The position numbers were made by a program, and so were the translations under genes. From positions 166,637 to 230,636 of the forward strand of contig NZ_RJRZ01000005.1 in the NCBI RefSeq assembly GCF_003993775.1: 64,000 nt of DNA. Reading direction: 5' to 3'. Of this stretch, positions 17,201-25,055 are shown in pieces. A model generated the notes under the pieces. That model saw nothing but the letters and a program-made list of their open reading frames with translations, ran no database searches and had not been told where the DNA came from. The DNA comes from Frigidibacter oleivorans (GTDB lineage Bacteria; Pseudomonadota; Alphaproteobacteria; Rhodobacterales; Rhodobacteraceae). Position 1 is the first letter of the stretch, and every line of letters begins with the position of its first letter.

Positions 17201-18575
17201 GGGCTTCACCGGCATAGATCACCGTTTCAAGTTGGGCGTTGGAGAGTCGGGTACGGATGTCGGCGGGCAGCATCGGCCGGTAGGAGGGCTTCGGAGGTGC
17301 GACGGAGGCCATGGCGGCGGACTGCACCAGCTTGGTCGGGTGCGGCGCGGCGCCGGGAATGCGAAGCGATTGCAGCGCATATTCCTCATAGATGGCATCG
17401 GACAGGCGAGCGCCCTCCGGTGGCGTCCAGTCCACGGTCTCATAGGCGAGTTCGACGCCCTCGGGATCGTTGGCAGGAGCAGCGGCAGGCCGCGCCGCTG
17501 TCGCGCGGGCCAAATAGCCTCGCACGGTTTTCGGTGCGATGGTCGAAGCGGGCACGACGATCTTCGGCAATGATACCGGCGAACGCTTCGGGACATGCGC
17601 CTCGATCCAACCCATCAGCGTGGTAACATCAGGCGCGATCCCCGGAGAGCCCGGGAAGCGGGACGGATCGTCGGCGGGCAGCTTGTCGATCACCGTCAGC
17701 CGCGTGTCGATGCGGGTGCCATGTCTGGCGAAGACCGCCCCGTCGATGGCCGCAGTGAAGACCACGCGGCCGCGGTCCTGCAGGCGGATGAAGGCGTCGC
17801 GCCAGGCCGGCGCTTCCGGTCCGAAGTTTGCCCCGGTGATCGTGACCAGCCGTCCGCCGGGAGTAAGGCGAGCCAACGCCGAGGCGACATGGCGCCAGGC
17901 TGCATCCGCCATCCGTCCCTCGACATTGGCCATGACCGAGAATGGCGGATTCATCAGCACGACGGACGGCACAGCATCCGGGGCCAGATGATCGTCGATC
18001 TGGGCGGCGTCGAACCGGGTGACGGGAAAGGCCGGAAAAAGGGAAGAGAGAAGATCGGCGCGGGTCTCGGCGAGTTCGTTGAGGATCAGCGAACCGCCGA
18101 CGCTCTGGGCGAGGATCGCCATAAGGCCGGTGCCCGCCGAAGGTTCCAGCACCACGTCATCAGGCCTGATCGCGGCCGCCGTCAGGGCGGCAAGGCCGAG
18201 AGGCAGAGGCGTCGAAAACTGCTGGAAGCTTTGGCTTTCCTCGGAGCGGCGGGTCTGCGTGGGCAGCAACCCCGCGATCTTCGCCAGAGGATCGAGCCGG
18301 GAAACCGGAGAACCGGCATTGCGGAACAGCGCCTTTCCGTACTTGCGCAGGAACAGAACCGTGGCGACCTCGCAGGCCTCATAGGCGAGCTTCCAGTCCC
18401 AGGCGCCGCTGGCGTCGGATGCACCGAAAGCGGTTTCCATCGCACCGCGCAGGATCGCAGCATCGACGCGCTGACCCCGTTCGAGATGGGGAAGGATGAG
18501 ATTGGCGGCAGCCAGAATCGCGGGCGCGGCCGCCAGCGGCGTGACCGGATCGGTCACGGGAGACGAGATGTTCAT
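14253..18575 (-). CDS. Strawberry-notch-like helicase with N-terminal methyltransferase domain
   Basis: This encodes 1440 aa. Near residues 145-215 lies an amino-methyltransferase-like fold, LEPSAGTG (SAM binding) and VLMNPPFS (NPPF catalytic motif). A helicase of the strawberry-notch type follows: GDGTGAGKG (Walker A, about 500) and IFDESHSMQNA (motif II, about 610). Further on, QGLGRTNRTNQAQP (about 1000) corresponds to motif VI. The fused methylase-helicase is a hallmark of alphaproteobacterial conjugative plasmids and phages; the substrate is unknown, but element DNA is likely. Upstream lies a leader hairpin shared with other genes in this block. Downstream it is coupled to the toprim gene. 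No frame damage is visible. Confidence 0.9.
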   Translation of the reverse strand: MNISSPVTDPVTPLAAAPAILAAANLILPHLERGQRVDAAILRGAMETAFGASDASGAWDWKLAYEACEVATVLFLRKYGKALFRNAGSPVSRLDPLAKIAGLLPTQTRRSEESQSFQQFSTPLPLGLAALTAAAIRPDDVVLEPSAGTGLMAILAQSVGGSLILNELAETRADLLSSLFPAFPVTRFDAAQIDDHLAPDAVPSVVLMNPPFSVMANVEGRMADAAWRHVASALARLTPGGRLVTITGANFGPEAPAWRDAFIRLQDRGRVVFTAAIDGAVFARHGTRIDTRLTVIDKLPADDPSRFPGSPGIAPDVTTLMGWIEAHVPKRSPVSLPKIVVPASTIAPKTVRGYLARATAARPAAAPANDPEGVELAYETVDWTPPEGARLSDAIYEEYALQSLRIPGAAPHPTKLVQSAAMASVAPPKPSYRPMLPADIRTRLSNAQLETVIYAGEAHVDHLAGAWMVDEHLDNVSAAAEDAASAVRFRRGFMLGDGTGAGKGRQSAGIILDNWLRGRRKAVWISKSDKLIEDAQRDWSALGMERLLVTPLSRFPQGAKITLTEGILFTTYATLRSDDRGEKVSRVKQIVEWLGSDFDGAIIFDESHSMQNAGGGKGERGDVAASQQGRAGLRLQHALPDARVVYVSATGATTVHNLAYAQRLGLWGGEDFPFQTRAEFVEAIEAGGVAAMEVLARDLRSLGLYTARSLSYDGVEYELIEHQLTDEQRRIYDAYAGAFAVIHNNLNAAMQAANITGSEGTLNRQAKSAARSAFESTKQRFFGHLLTSMKTPTLIRSIDADLEAGHAAVIQIVSTGEALMERRLSEIPTEEWNDISVDVTPREYVGSYLQHSFPVQLYEPFTDGEGNLSSRPVFRDGQPVECREAVARRDEMLEQLGSLPPVPGALDQIVQRFGTDMVAEVTGRSRRIVRKGNGASARLAVENRAPSANLAETSAFMDDQKRILVFSDAGGTGRSYHAELSARNQRLRVHYLLEPGWKADAAIQGLGRTNRTNQAQPPLFRPIATDVKAEKRFLSTIARRLDTLGAITRGQRQTGGQGLFRPEDNLESAYARDALRQLYLAVVRGKVEGCSLERFESATGLKLMDSTGIKDELPPITTFLNRLLALTIELQGILFSAFEQLLQARIDGAIASGTYDMGLETLKAESFIVTDRQVIHTHPGTGAETRLLALTERKRNQPVTLDAALAELDDPRARLLINERSGRAAVQIPTTSVMLDDGEIERRVRLIRPMEAMNIPVRAMGETHWIEADRSAFTVAWKAELAEVPEFTDSILHMVTGLLLPIWKHLPQESSRVYRLQTDEGERIIGRRVSPAWAANASTSGVTSSLTPDAAYAALIESRTILDLAEGLQLRCVRVMGANRIELTGFTDAMRDRLRAYGLFSEIISWKLRFFVPVGATGPEIIGKLLDRFPVERIGEREAA

Positions 18576-18598
18576 GTCGGGGATCCTCGGAGAGCGGG

Positions 18599-18652
18599 AG
18601 GGACAAGCCCGGACAGCGCTCTCTCTCTCAACCGCCGGGACTCAACCCGTCC
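18599..18652 (-). promoter_or_regulatory. Leader hairpin upstream of the strawberry-notch gene (variant copy)
   Basis: Read on the minus strand this holds GGGACGGGTTGAG, a CCCGG inner arm, an AGAGAGAGAG loop, then CCGGGCTTGTCCC, ending shortly before the gene start. It resembles the hairpins upstream of the 182-aa gene, parB and ardC, but the stem is more divergent. Confidence 0.5.
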
Positions 18653-18682
18653 CGGCCCCTCTCTGACTCTGGAAGCGGTGAT

Positions 18683-18716
18683 ATAAAAAAGTGCCCCGAC
18701 CGGATGGTGGGGCGCT
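18683..18716 (-). terminator. Rho-independent terminator after the 214-aa gene
   Basis: On the minus strand the stem AGCGCCCC/GGGGCACT (one G:U pair, 11-nt loop) is followed directly by a run of six T. It lies just downstream of the 214-aa gene stop at 18725, before the strawberry-notch leader. Confidence 0.75.
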
Positions 18717-18724
18717 TGTCAGGA

Positions 18725-19369
18725 TCAGCCGAAGCGGCGTCCGGCCTCAGTGAAGGTATAGTCGTTGGCGATGATGGTCTCATCGACGACTTCATCCGAG
18801 GACAAATAGTCGTATTCGCGCTCGAGCTGACGGTAGAGCCAGCGGGCGAGATCGCGCAGCGCCTCAATCATGATGTCCTCGGCATCGGCGGTCATGCCCT
18901 GATACGACGGGCTGTCGCGCTCGACCGAGATCCCCATGCAATATTCGTGACAATAATGGCCGCGATGGCCGGCCTCTGCGCGAAGCTGGTAGAAATTGCG
19001 CCGCTGGATCGCCTGAAGGGCGTCGGCGATGCGGTGAAGCGCGGTGTCCTGGGGGGCGTATTCCCTGATCCGGCGCGGAGCGTGTTTCTGGTAGGAATAC
19101 CACGATTCAAAGCAGGCACCGTCCCCCTGAGAGGAAAAGCCCCGGAACCAGATGCAGGGTTCCTGCCGTGTGCCACCGCCCATCAACCGGACGGTGCGGG
19201 TCTTGAGGTTCAGCCCGAGGATTTCGGCGACGCGCTGGAAATCCTCATAGACGGCATCGTACCAGTCATCGTCGAAGCCACCTTCGCGATACCAGGCGCG
19301 GGCTTTGTCCCTGGCTGCATCGGAAAGTTCTTCGAGGTGATAGACAGTGATCTCGATAACCTCACTCAT
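18725..19369 (-). CDS. Conserved hypothetical protein of alphaproteobacterial mobile elements
   Basis: This encodes 214 aa, beginning MSEVIEITVYHLEELSDAA. I do not know a function. The protein is rich in aromatic and acidic residues, with a DDDWYDAVYEDFQRVAEILG helix near 35 and a Cys/His cluster (GHRGHYCHEYC, about 130-140) that could hold metal. There is no membrane segment. I chose the ATG at 19369; the open frame extends further upstream but that part overlaps the preceding gene. It is co-oriented with the block and followed by a clear terminator. Proteins of this type recur beside ParB and ArdC genes. Confidence 0.7.
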   Translation of the reverse strand: MSEVIEITVYHLEELSDAARDKARAWYREGGFDDDWYDAVYEDFQRVAEILGLNLKTRTVRLMGGGTRQEPCIWFRGFSSQGDGACFESWYSYQKHAPRRIREYAPQDTALHRIADALQAIQRRNFYQLRAEAGHRGHYCHEYCMGISVERDSPSYQGMTADAEDIMIEALRDLARWLYRQLEREYDYLSSDEVVDETIIANDYTFTEAGRRFG

Positions 19370-19778
19370 AGGGATTGCCTCCCTCCAGAACGATGGAAAG
19401 CCAACCATCGGTATTGATCCAGTCCACCGTCTCGCCGGTAGCGAGATCAAGGACGTGCGCCCCGCCGCCGAACCCGTCCACACGCGGCTTCGAGCAGGTA
19501 TTGGCGTATTGCATCCCCCAAAGGCCGGTCAGCCCGAACTCCTTCGCGCAGCGTTTGACGAATTGGATGACATGCTCAGGATCGCCGGTGCCATCATCGC
19601 GCATCCAGAGCTGGGTTCCGCCATGCTCGGGTTGAATGGAAAGCAGAAACCCGTCCGAAGGCGGATCCCCAGCGGCATTCTCATCCGAGAGCGCATTGTA
19701 GAGATCGAGCGCGCGGGCGGCCTGCTCGGGGGTGCCCACATCGAGCAAGCAGGAGAAATGGGTGAAATAGTCGGCCAT
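19362..19778 (-). CDS. Conserved hypothetical protein of the mobile block
   Basis: This encodes 138 aa and starts MADYFTHFSCLLDVGTPEQA. GGAG lies 6 nt before the ATG at 19778, which makes this start better than an ATG 21 nt upstream. The sequence is a mixed alpha/beta pattern with conserved-looking LWMRDDGTGDPEHVIQFV near residue 60 and WINTDGWLSIVLEGG at the end. No catalytic or membrane motif is evident. The gene overlaps the 214-aa gene by 8 nt, so they are probably coupled. Function unknown. Confidence 0.7.
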   Translation of the reverse strand: MADYFTHFSCLLDVGTPEQAARALDLYNALSDENAAGDPPSDGFLLSIQPEHGGTQLWMRDDGTGDPEHVIQFVKRCAKEFGLTGLWGMQYANTCSKPRVDGFGGGAHVLDLATGETVDWINTDGWLSIVLEGGNPYE

Positions 19779-19843
19779 GATGGTCTCCGGGCATGACATG
19801 GCCCGGCGCGGAACCGAGCCAAATGGGATGGAAAGGGTGAAAC

Positions 19844-20392
19844 TCAGGCGGCCTGCGGCAGGCGGAGCAGATCGGCCGCGATCTCGCGCCAGAAGGGATC
19901 GACCAACCGTGCCTCCAGCGCAGCGGCGCGGTAACGCAGCCGTCTCGCATCACCTGGCTCGGAGGCTCGGAATGCCATGCCGCGCAGTCGGCTGGCCTTG
20001 GTCACGATCCTGCGTGCCTCGGCATCGGATGCGACCGGCTGTTGCCAGAGGATAATGCCGCCGCGGATTGTGCCGGCGAGGACCAGGCGCTGATCGCGGT
20101 CCTGAATGAGCATGATGCGCGGCTGGAAATACGGAAAGCTATTCGGCCCCGTGCAAATATCACCGCGCGACACGCGCAAGGCTGCGGCCTCGATGGCCTC
20201 CTCCGGTGACGGGCATTCCCCAAGCGGGATCACGCGATCAAAGCTATTCGCCGCGTCACTGGCGTCATAGCTGGCGACGCCGAGGCAAGAGATGCGCAGC
20301 GGCAGCTTTTGCGACCGAAAAAGCGCGGGCAGAACATCGGCCGCCAGACTCTGGCCGATGGAGCGGAAGGTTTCGGAACGGGCAAAGGTCAT
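19844..20392 (-). CDS. Conserved hypothetical protein behind a leader hairpin
   Basis: This encodes 182 aa and starts MTFARSETFRSIGQSLAADV. GGAG lies 8 nt before ATG 20392; a GTG at 20401 is possible but poorly spaced. The protein is soluble, with an SPEEAIEAAALRVSRGD helix near 65-85 and a basic C-terminal region DARRLRYRAAALEARL. I do not recognise the family. Just upstream is one of the shared GACGGG/CCCGTC leader hairpins, which suggests co-regulation with parB and ardC. Confidence 0.65.
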   Translation of the reverse strand: MTFARSETFRSIGQSLAADVLPALFRSQKLPLRISCLGVASYDASDAANSFDRVIPLGECPSPEEAIEAAALRVSRGDICTGPNSFPYFQPRIMLIQDRDQRLVLAGTIRGGIILWQQPVASDAEARRIVTKASRLRGMAFRASEPGDARRLRYRAAALEARLVDPFWREIAADLLRLPQAA

Positions 20393-20405
20393 CGGGATCA
20401 CTCCA

Positions 20406-20452
20406 TGACGGGCGCCGGTGAGCCTCTCTCTCCGGCCCTCAACCCGTCACGG
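20406..20452 (-). promoter_or_regulatory. Shared leader hairpin, copy upstream of the 182-aa gene
   Basis: On the minus strand: outer stem TGACGGG/CCCGTCA, inner stem GCCGG/CCGGC, with a purine AGAGAGAGG loop, followed by the GGAG ribosome-binding site. The outer stem ends right at the Shine-Dalgarno region, so folding could control translation. Confidence 0.6.
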
Positions 20453-20589
20453 CCGAAAGGCCCGCACTCTTCCTCTCTGACCGGGCTTGTTCCCAGTTCC
20501 GCTGCCGACGATGGGGATCATCGCAAGGCTGAAGGCCCGAAGCGCGGGCTACCGCGCTCGGGCCGTCGGGGATGAGGCGCTTTCGCGCT

Positions 20590-20754
20590 TTACTCCCATG
20601 GATCCAGTTCCAGCTTCACCATGTCCTCATCGCCGTCAAACTCGTCGGCGGGCATGGCGCCGTGGGTTCCGTCCCCGGCCTGGAACACGACGATCACGAC
20701 CATCAGAGTGGTGGCGAGGGTGGCGGCGAAAGCGGTGGCATCTGCATAGGACAT
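20590..20754 (-). CDS. Small membrane protein (54 aa)
   Basis: This encodes 54 aa: a short polar start MSYADATAF, one hydrophobic segment AATLATTLMVVIVVF (about 10-24), then an acidic tail ending KLELDPWE. The ribosome-binding site AGGAG is 9 nt upstream of ATG 20754. The single membrane span with an acidic cytoplasmic or periplasmic tail gives no function. It sits within the conjugative-type block. A 19-nt piece of its 3' end recurs in inverted orientation about 470 bp away. Confidence 0.6.
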   Translation of the reverse strand: MSYADATAFAATLATTLMVVIVVFQAGDGTHGAMPADEFDGDEDMVKLELDPWE

Positions 20755-21168
20755 CGGGATTGGCTCCTGTCTCTGGAGGCGGGGGACCATCCCCCGCGCG
20801 ACAGGCGCCCGACGTGTCTGACCGGATCTGCACTCACCCTCGGGCGTTCGGACTAGCTCCGAATCCCCGAGGGCGGCACGCGCGCGTAAGCCGACCCCTC
20901 CGGGGTTGAATGTCAAAGAGACGGATCAGACCAAGGTTAGCGAATGGAAGCGGGGTGGTGTCTTGCATCCGACAGGCGCCGGATACCCCCTTGCAGATGC
21001 TTCGCCCTGCCAGCCTTGCCGGCACGCCGGCATCAGAAGCGTGTTCCAGGCGGGGGACGGAATCCAATACCGAACATGATGAGCGGCACCGTGGTGAAGC
21101 TGGAACTGGAGCCATGGAGGCCGATGACAGGACGACGGTGGCGAATATCGTCAGACGTGAACGTGCCT
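20755..21168. other. Non-coding stretch with an inverted fragment of the 54-aa gene
   Basis: I find no convincing gene in these 414 bases. The plus strand at 21088-21120 encodes VVKLELEPWR, nearly the same as the minus-strand C-terminus of the 54-aa protein, so part of this stretch is a decayed inverted duplicate. Confidence 0.5.
21092..21110. repeat. Inverted copy of the 54-aa gene 3' end
   Basis: The 19 nt tggtgaagctggaactgga here are the exact reverse complement of 20603-20621. Similarity continues for about 10 nt downstream with scattered differences. Confidence 0.75.
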
Positions 21169-21474
21169 TCAGCCCCAGAGCCCATCGGCGATCTCGCGGG
21201 CGATCATGGCGCGCGCTTTCATCATCACCTCATCGCCGGAGGTGCCGATATGACCGTAGAACCGGACATGACCTCCGTTCGCTGTCCAATCGGCGTAACG
21301 GCAATAGGCGCGGGCTTCGAGACGGAAGGCGCGCATGTCATCCGCCCAATGCGGTTTCGGCTCCACGACCACTGTGATGCCGTCGCGGGTTTCCTCCCAG
21401 GGCAGCGTGCGTTCGGATGGCGGACTGGCGAGGTTCTCACGGAATATCCGGTCGATATCGATCGTTGCGGGCAT
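21169..21474 (-). CDS. Conserved hypothetical protein (101 aa)
   Basis: This encodes 101 aa, beginning MPATIDIDRIFRENLASPP. It is a compact alpha/beta protein with a TVVVEPKPHWADDMRAFRLEARAYC stretch broken near residue 55 by aromatic residues and a C-terminal helix MMKARAMIAREIADGL. ATG 21474 is preceded by TTTGGAGTAACCCG, which carries a GGAG site. Function unknown. It is part of the minus-strand mobile block and follows a terminator-like hairpin. Confidence 0.6.
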   Translation of the reverse strand: MPATIDIDRIFRENLASPPSERTLPWEETRDGITVVVEPKPHWADDMRAFRLEARAYCRYADWTANGGHVRFYGHIGTSGDEVMMKARAMIAREIADGLWG

Positions 21475-21485
21475 CGGGTTACTCC

Positions 21486-21513
21486 AAAGAAAAAGCCCGG
21501 TCACGGGGACCGG
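21486..21513 (-). terminator. Rho-independent terminator between two small genes
   Basis: On the minus strand the stem CCGGTC-CCCGT-GACCGG is followed by GCTTTTTCTTT. It lies after the 73-aa gene and 12 nt before the 101-aa start, so it could also act as an attenuator for the downstream gene. Confidence 0.65.
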
Positions 21514-21538
21514 CAAGTTGCGGAAACGGAAAGCGGGA

Positions 21539-21760
21539 TCAGTAGCCGAAGCGCCAGGACGGCCATGCCTGTCCGTCATTGGCGTCGGTGACGGCCTTGG
21601 CAAGCAGGTCGCCGTCACCTTCGATCAGCGTGGGATCGCGGATCGGGGTTTCGTCGATGACGACAACATCGGCGACGATGCCGTCCTCGACCTCGACATG
21701 CACAGGGACGAGATAGGAAAAGACGATGCGCCGAGTGGACGTGTCGCGTTTGAAAGTCAT
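21539..21760 (-). CDS. Conserved hypothetical protein (73 aa)
   Basis: This encodes 73 aa, beginning MTFKRDTSTRRIVFSYLVPV. Beta strands dominate (VHVEVEDGIVADVVVIDETP) and the end is WPSWRFGY. No known motif. It is co-oriented with and 60 nt downstream of parB, and is bounded on its 3' side by a terminator, so it is probably the last gene of the parB transcript. Confidence 0.6.
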   Translation of the reverse strand: MTFKRDTSTRRIVFSYLVPVHVEVEDGIVADVVVIDETPIRDPTLIEGDGDLLAKAVTDANDGQAWPSWRFGY

Positions 21761-21789
21761 GGGGACGTCCTGAAGCTGAGGAAAGAACT

Positions 21790-21813
21790 GCGGGGCGATC
21801 GGGACCGCCCCGC
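21790..21813 (-). terminator. GC-rich hairpin after parB
   Basis: The perfect 8-bp stem GCGGGGCG/CGCCCCGC has an 8-nt loop just after the parB stop. On the minus strand it is followed by AGTTCTTTCC, a weak U-tract, so termination may be partial and allow read-through into the 73-aa gene. Confidence 0.45.
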
Positions 21814-21820
21814 GTGAGGA

Positions 21821-23950
21821 TCATTCCGCGGCGACCATGCTCTGCGGGTCTTCGTCCCCGGCGGCTTCGTCCTCTTCGCCGTCTCCGGCGAGGAACTCGG
21901 GCAGATCGTTGGCCTCCGCGTCGATTCCGGCATCCGCATCGACCACGGCATCGGGATCGACCAGGCGCAGCGGCTCCGGAAGCCAGCCGGTTTCGGCGAG
22001 CAGCCGCTCGGCCTCCTTGGCCATGTCGCTCTTCTTCATATGGTCGATGAGCTGGGCGGCCCGCTCGCCTGCGCCCTCGCGCACTGCCTCGATGATCCGC
22101 GGCTTGGTCACGCGACCGAGATAGTTGCCGACGGTCGGCCGCCACCCCACGGCCACCATGTCGAGGCCCGTCGCCTGCGCCAGCCGGTCAGCCTGCGACA
22201 GGCGAATGTCGAGCCCGTGCTGGCTGACGCCCGTGCCGCTGTAAGGGTTGGGCTTTTCATAGAGCGCGTTGACGCCGAAACTGATGCAATGGGCGAGCAA
22301 GTCCATGCGGGTGTCGTCGTCCTGATCGACCAGCCAGTCCCAGAGTGCCGCATCGTCGGCCGGGATATGATCGCCCCAGCGTTCGTGGCGGTCGGCGATG
22401 GCGCGCGCCGAGACGCTTTCGCCGAGGTCGTCGGCCTGTGCCGGGAAGTGAACCTCCCGGACATGGGCCTCCAGGCACCCCCTTGTTGAGTGCGGCAGGA
22501 AGCAATCGGTGACCAGCCGATGCAGCAGCGCCGTCATGGCGACATGCGGGTTCGCCGCCACGGCATCGCGGAGCGCCAGCGTGCGATGCGCGGTCAGCTC
22601 GCTGACGAGGCGATCGGGCAGAGGCCGGATGGTCTCGACCTCATCGTCCTCCTCGGGTTCGGTTGCCGTGCCACCCACCATGATGACAGCGCGCTGTACA
22701 CCACCGGACTCGCCGCCCTCTGGAGAACAACCATCGACCCCCTGCCCTACCTGACCTTCCATCGCCTCGTCGTCGGCACGGACATAACCGCGCTCGACGG
22801 CAAGCTGGCCGTCATGGCGGATGCTGACGAAGACACCGGCACGGGCCATCTGGGCCGCGTCGTAGACCATCGGCCGGGCCTCGAAGGCCTCCAGCGCCTC
22901 CTCGATCTCGCCGAGGCGCGCATCGACCTCGTCGGGGAACTCGTCGGCCTCGGCATATTCCGCCTCCAGCGCGTCGAACTCGTCGCGGAGCTTCTCGCGC
23001 TCGGCACGCTCCTCGTCAGTCAGGTCGATGGTGGTGCCGGCCAGACGGCGCAAGCCGCTGGTATGGCCATAGGGGAAATCCACCGCGACCTCGATCCACT
23101 TCCAGCCCTCGGCGGCGATGGTCTCCGCTTCGGCCTTCAGCTTCTCGGCCGCCAGCCGGTCGAGCAGCACCGGATCCTGGAGCCAGCCGCCATCGTCCTG
23201 CTGGAAGAGATCGCGCAGCACATAGCCGCCCGCCGCCTCGTAAGCCTCGATGCCGACGAAGAGCACCCGCTTGTCGGAAGCGCGCACCGTGGTCTCCGTC
23301 AGCATGCGACGGATGGTATAGGGCTCCTTCTGCCAGCTATCCTTGATCGCCTCCCAGACCTGTTCCTGCCGGGCATGGTCGTCGGAGACGGTGAAGGCCA
23401 TGAGCTGTTCCAGTGTCATGCCGTCCTCGGCATAGGTCTCGAGCAGCGACGGCGAGACCGAGACCAGGCGCAGACGCTGCTTCACCACCTTGGCGTCGAC
23501 AAAAAAGGCGGCGGCGATCTCCTCTTCGCTCATGCCCTTCTCACGAAGGACCTGGAAGGCGCGGAACTGGTCGAGCGGATGCAGCGGCGCACGCTCGATA
23601 TTCTCGGCCAGCGACACCTCGTCGATCAGGATATCGTCTCCGGCCTCCGAAACGACACAGGGCACCGGCGCGGTCTTGTTGAGGCGCTTCTGTTTGACCA
23701 ACAGTTCCAGCGCACGGTAGCGGCGGCCGCCAGCCGGCACCTCGAAGAGGCCGGTCTCCTTGCCCTCCGCGTCGAGCTCGGGGCGGACATGCAGGGACTG
23801 GATCAGCCCCCGGCGGGCGATGGACTCGGCCAGTTCCTCGACCGAGATCCCGGCTTTCACCCGCCGGACGTTGGACTGGCTGAGCACCAGCTTGTTGAAG
23901 GGGATGTCGCGCGAGGACGACAGGGTGATTTTCTGCGTGGCAGTGGCCAT
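21821..23950 (-). CDS. ParB/RepB/Spo0J-family protein of a mobile element
   Basis: This encodes 709 aa, much longer than chromosomal ParB (about 300). The ParB/sulfiredoxin-like N-terminal domain spans about 15-125: SQSNVRRVKAGISVEELAESI, split by the usual strand, then FEVPAGGRRYRALELL and ENIERAPLHPLDQFRAF. A helix-turn-helix follows near 145-165 (SEEEIAAAFFVDAKVV). The rest is acidic, with an EDDEVE run and a C-terminal helical domain. Long ParB proteins of this kind accompany ArdC and strawberry-notch genes on alphaproteobacterial plasmids and may have roles beyond partition. No parA is in the window. A shared leader hairpin precedes it. Confidence 0.9.
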   Translation of the reverse strand: MATATQKITLSSSRDIPFNKLVLSQSNVRRVKAGISVEELAESIARRGLIQSLHVRPELDAEGKETGLFEVPAGGRRYRALELLVKQKRLNKTAPVPCVVSEAGDDILIDEVSLAENIERAPLHPLDQFRAFQVLREKGMSEEEIAAAFFVDAKVVKQRLRLVSVSPSLLETYAEDGMTLEQLMAFTVSDDHARQEQVWEAIKDSWQKEPYTIRRMLTETTVRASDKRVLFVGIEAYEAAGGYVLRDLFQQDDGGWLQDPVLLDRLAAEKLKAEAETIAAEGWKWIEVAVDFPYGHTSGLRRLAGTTIDLTDEERAEREKLRDEFDALEAEYAEADEFPDEVDARLGEIEEALEAFEARPMVYDAAQMARAGVFVSIRHDGQLAVERGYVRADDEAMEGQVGQGVDGCSPEGGESGGVQRAVIMVGGTATEPEEDDEVETIRPLPDRLVSELTAHRTLALRDAVAANPHVAMTALLHRLVTDCFLPHSTRGCLEAHVREVHFPAQADDLGESVSARAIADRHERWGDHIPADDAALWDWLVDQDDDTRMDLLAHCISFGVNALYEKPNPYSGTGVSQHGLDIRLSQADRLAQATGLDMVAVGWRPTVGNYLGRVTKPRIIEAVREGAGERAAQLIDHMKKSDMAKEAERLLAETGWLPEPLRLVDPDAVVDADAGIDAEANDLPEFLAGDGEEDEAAGDEDPQSMVAAE

Positions 23951-23963
23951 GTCAGGGTCTCCA

Positions 23964-24009
23964 TGACGGACGCCGGGGAGCCTCTCTCTCCGGCAACCAG
24001 CCCGTCACG
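23964..24009 (-). promoter_or_regulatory. Shared leader hairpin, copy upstream of parB
   Basis: The minus strand reads CGTGACGGG, GCCGG, an AGAGAGAGG loop, CCGGC and GTCCGTCA, with the same nested stems as the copies upstream of the 182-aa gene and ardC. It ends 13 nt before the parB start. Confidence 0.6.
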
Positions 24010-24060
24010 AAACCCCCACCCACCTTTCCCTCTTATGGGCCGGCGTAACGCGCGGCCCCA

Positions 24061-24549
24061 TCAGAGCTCGCCGCGGGCGCGCAGGCTGGTCTCCCGGCCA
24101 GCACCGGTGATGATGTGGTCGTGCAGTATCACCCCCAGGCACGCAGAGGCGTTTCGGATTTCCTTGGTCATCGCGAGGTCGGCCGCCGAGGGCTCGGGAT
24201 CGCCGGCCGGATGATTGTGGACGATGATCAGCGCCGAGGCATTGAGCGCCAGGCAGCGCCGCAGCACCTCCCGGGGATAGACCGGGACGTGATCGATGGT
24301 GCCGATGGCGAGGCACTCGTCTGAGATCAGCCGATTCCTCCGGTCGAGATAGAGGGCATGGAAGCGCTCCACATCGCCCCTGATGGTGAGGGCACAATAA
24401 TCGAGCACCGATTGCCAGGACGACAGGACAGGGTTTTGATTGAGGTGGCGCAGCAGGATCTGCCGGGCCTCGTAGACCACGGCTTGCTCTTGGGCGGAGA
24501 ACCGCAGCGGCTGCGGTTCGATGGCGGGTGTTCTCGTGTTTCGTGTCAT
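24061..24549 (-). CDS. RadC-like JAB/MPN-domain protein
   Basis: This encodes 162 aa. The JAMM metalloprotease-like signature HNHPAGDPEPSAAD (about residues 115-128) is present, as are the preceding strand VERFHALYLDRRNRLI and the catalytic-type glutamate region DECLAIGTIDHVPVYPREV. The UPF0758 N-terminal HhH domain of full-length RadC is absent, as is common in plasmid and phage copies. ATG 24549 begins MTRNTRTPAIE. RadC-like proteins are frequent on mobile elements and their biochemical function is unsettled. It belongs to the parB-ardC block. Confidence 0.9.
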   Translation of the reverse strand: MTRNTRTPAIEPQPLRFSAQEQAVVYEARQILLRHLNQNPVLSSWQSVLDYCALTIRGDVERFHALYLDRRNRLISDECLAIGTIDHVPVYPREVLRRCLALNASALIIVHNHPAGDPEPSAADLAMTKEIRNASACLGVILHDHIITGAGRETSLRARGEL

Positions 24550-24659
24550 GGTGCTGTTCTCCGACGGGCAGCCGGCCGGGCGCCGAACTTTCACCGCGTC
24601 ACGAGGAGAAGCGCCGCCCTCTTCCTTCGAAGAGCGCGGCGTGGAAGCTGCAGAACCCC

Positions 24660-25055
24660 TCAGGAACGGGGGGACTCCGTGTCGAGGCGTGTCCCGCCTG
24701 GCAGGCGGCCCGAGCGATAAAGCAAGCGCTCGGCATCGCGAATGCTGCCGGTTTCGCGGGCGGTCTCGGCCCAGACCGAGATCGGGAAGTCCCCCGTGAA
24801 TAGCAGATCCCGCTCGATGCCCATGCCGAAGGGCAGCCGAATGGAACGCAGTTCGTTGAGGCTCCATGAGCCAAGTTCGGGGTAGCCGATGTCGGCCAGG
24901 CCAAACATGATGTCGCCGTCCTCATCGAGCGCGGTCGCGAGCCAGACACCGGCGCCAAAGGGATTGAAGAACTTCACGACCGGGATGTGATCCTGATCGC
25001 GATCGCGGCCATTCGCCAGCAAACGGTTACGTTGTGTGCCGGTCAGGAGGATCAT
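24660..25055 (-). CDS. DUF2958-domain protein
   Basis: This encodes 131 aa. The protein shows the DUF2958 pattern: an N-terminal MILLTGTQRNRLLANG, then HIPVVKFFNPFGAGVWLAT, EDGDIMFGLADIGYPELGSWSLNEL split by turns, and GIERDLLF. DUF2958 proteins accompany ArdC in conjugative plasmids and are of unknown function. The gene overlaps the ardC stop by 4 nt, so the two are translated together. Confidence 0.88.
   Translation of the reverse strand: MILLTGTQRNRLLANGRDRDQDHIPVVKFFNPFGAGVWLATALDEDGDIMFGLADIGYPELGSWSLNELRSIRLPFGMGIERDLLFTGDFPISVWAETARETGSIRDAERLLYRSGRLPGGTRLDTESPRS

Noticed and set aside
20944..21591. 215-codon plus-strand frame over the small-gene region
   Set aside because: Only the short KLELEPW segment looks real, and it is an inverted relic. 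The rest is opposite the 101-aa gene.
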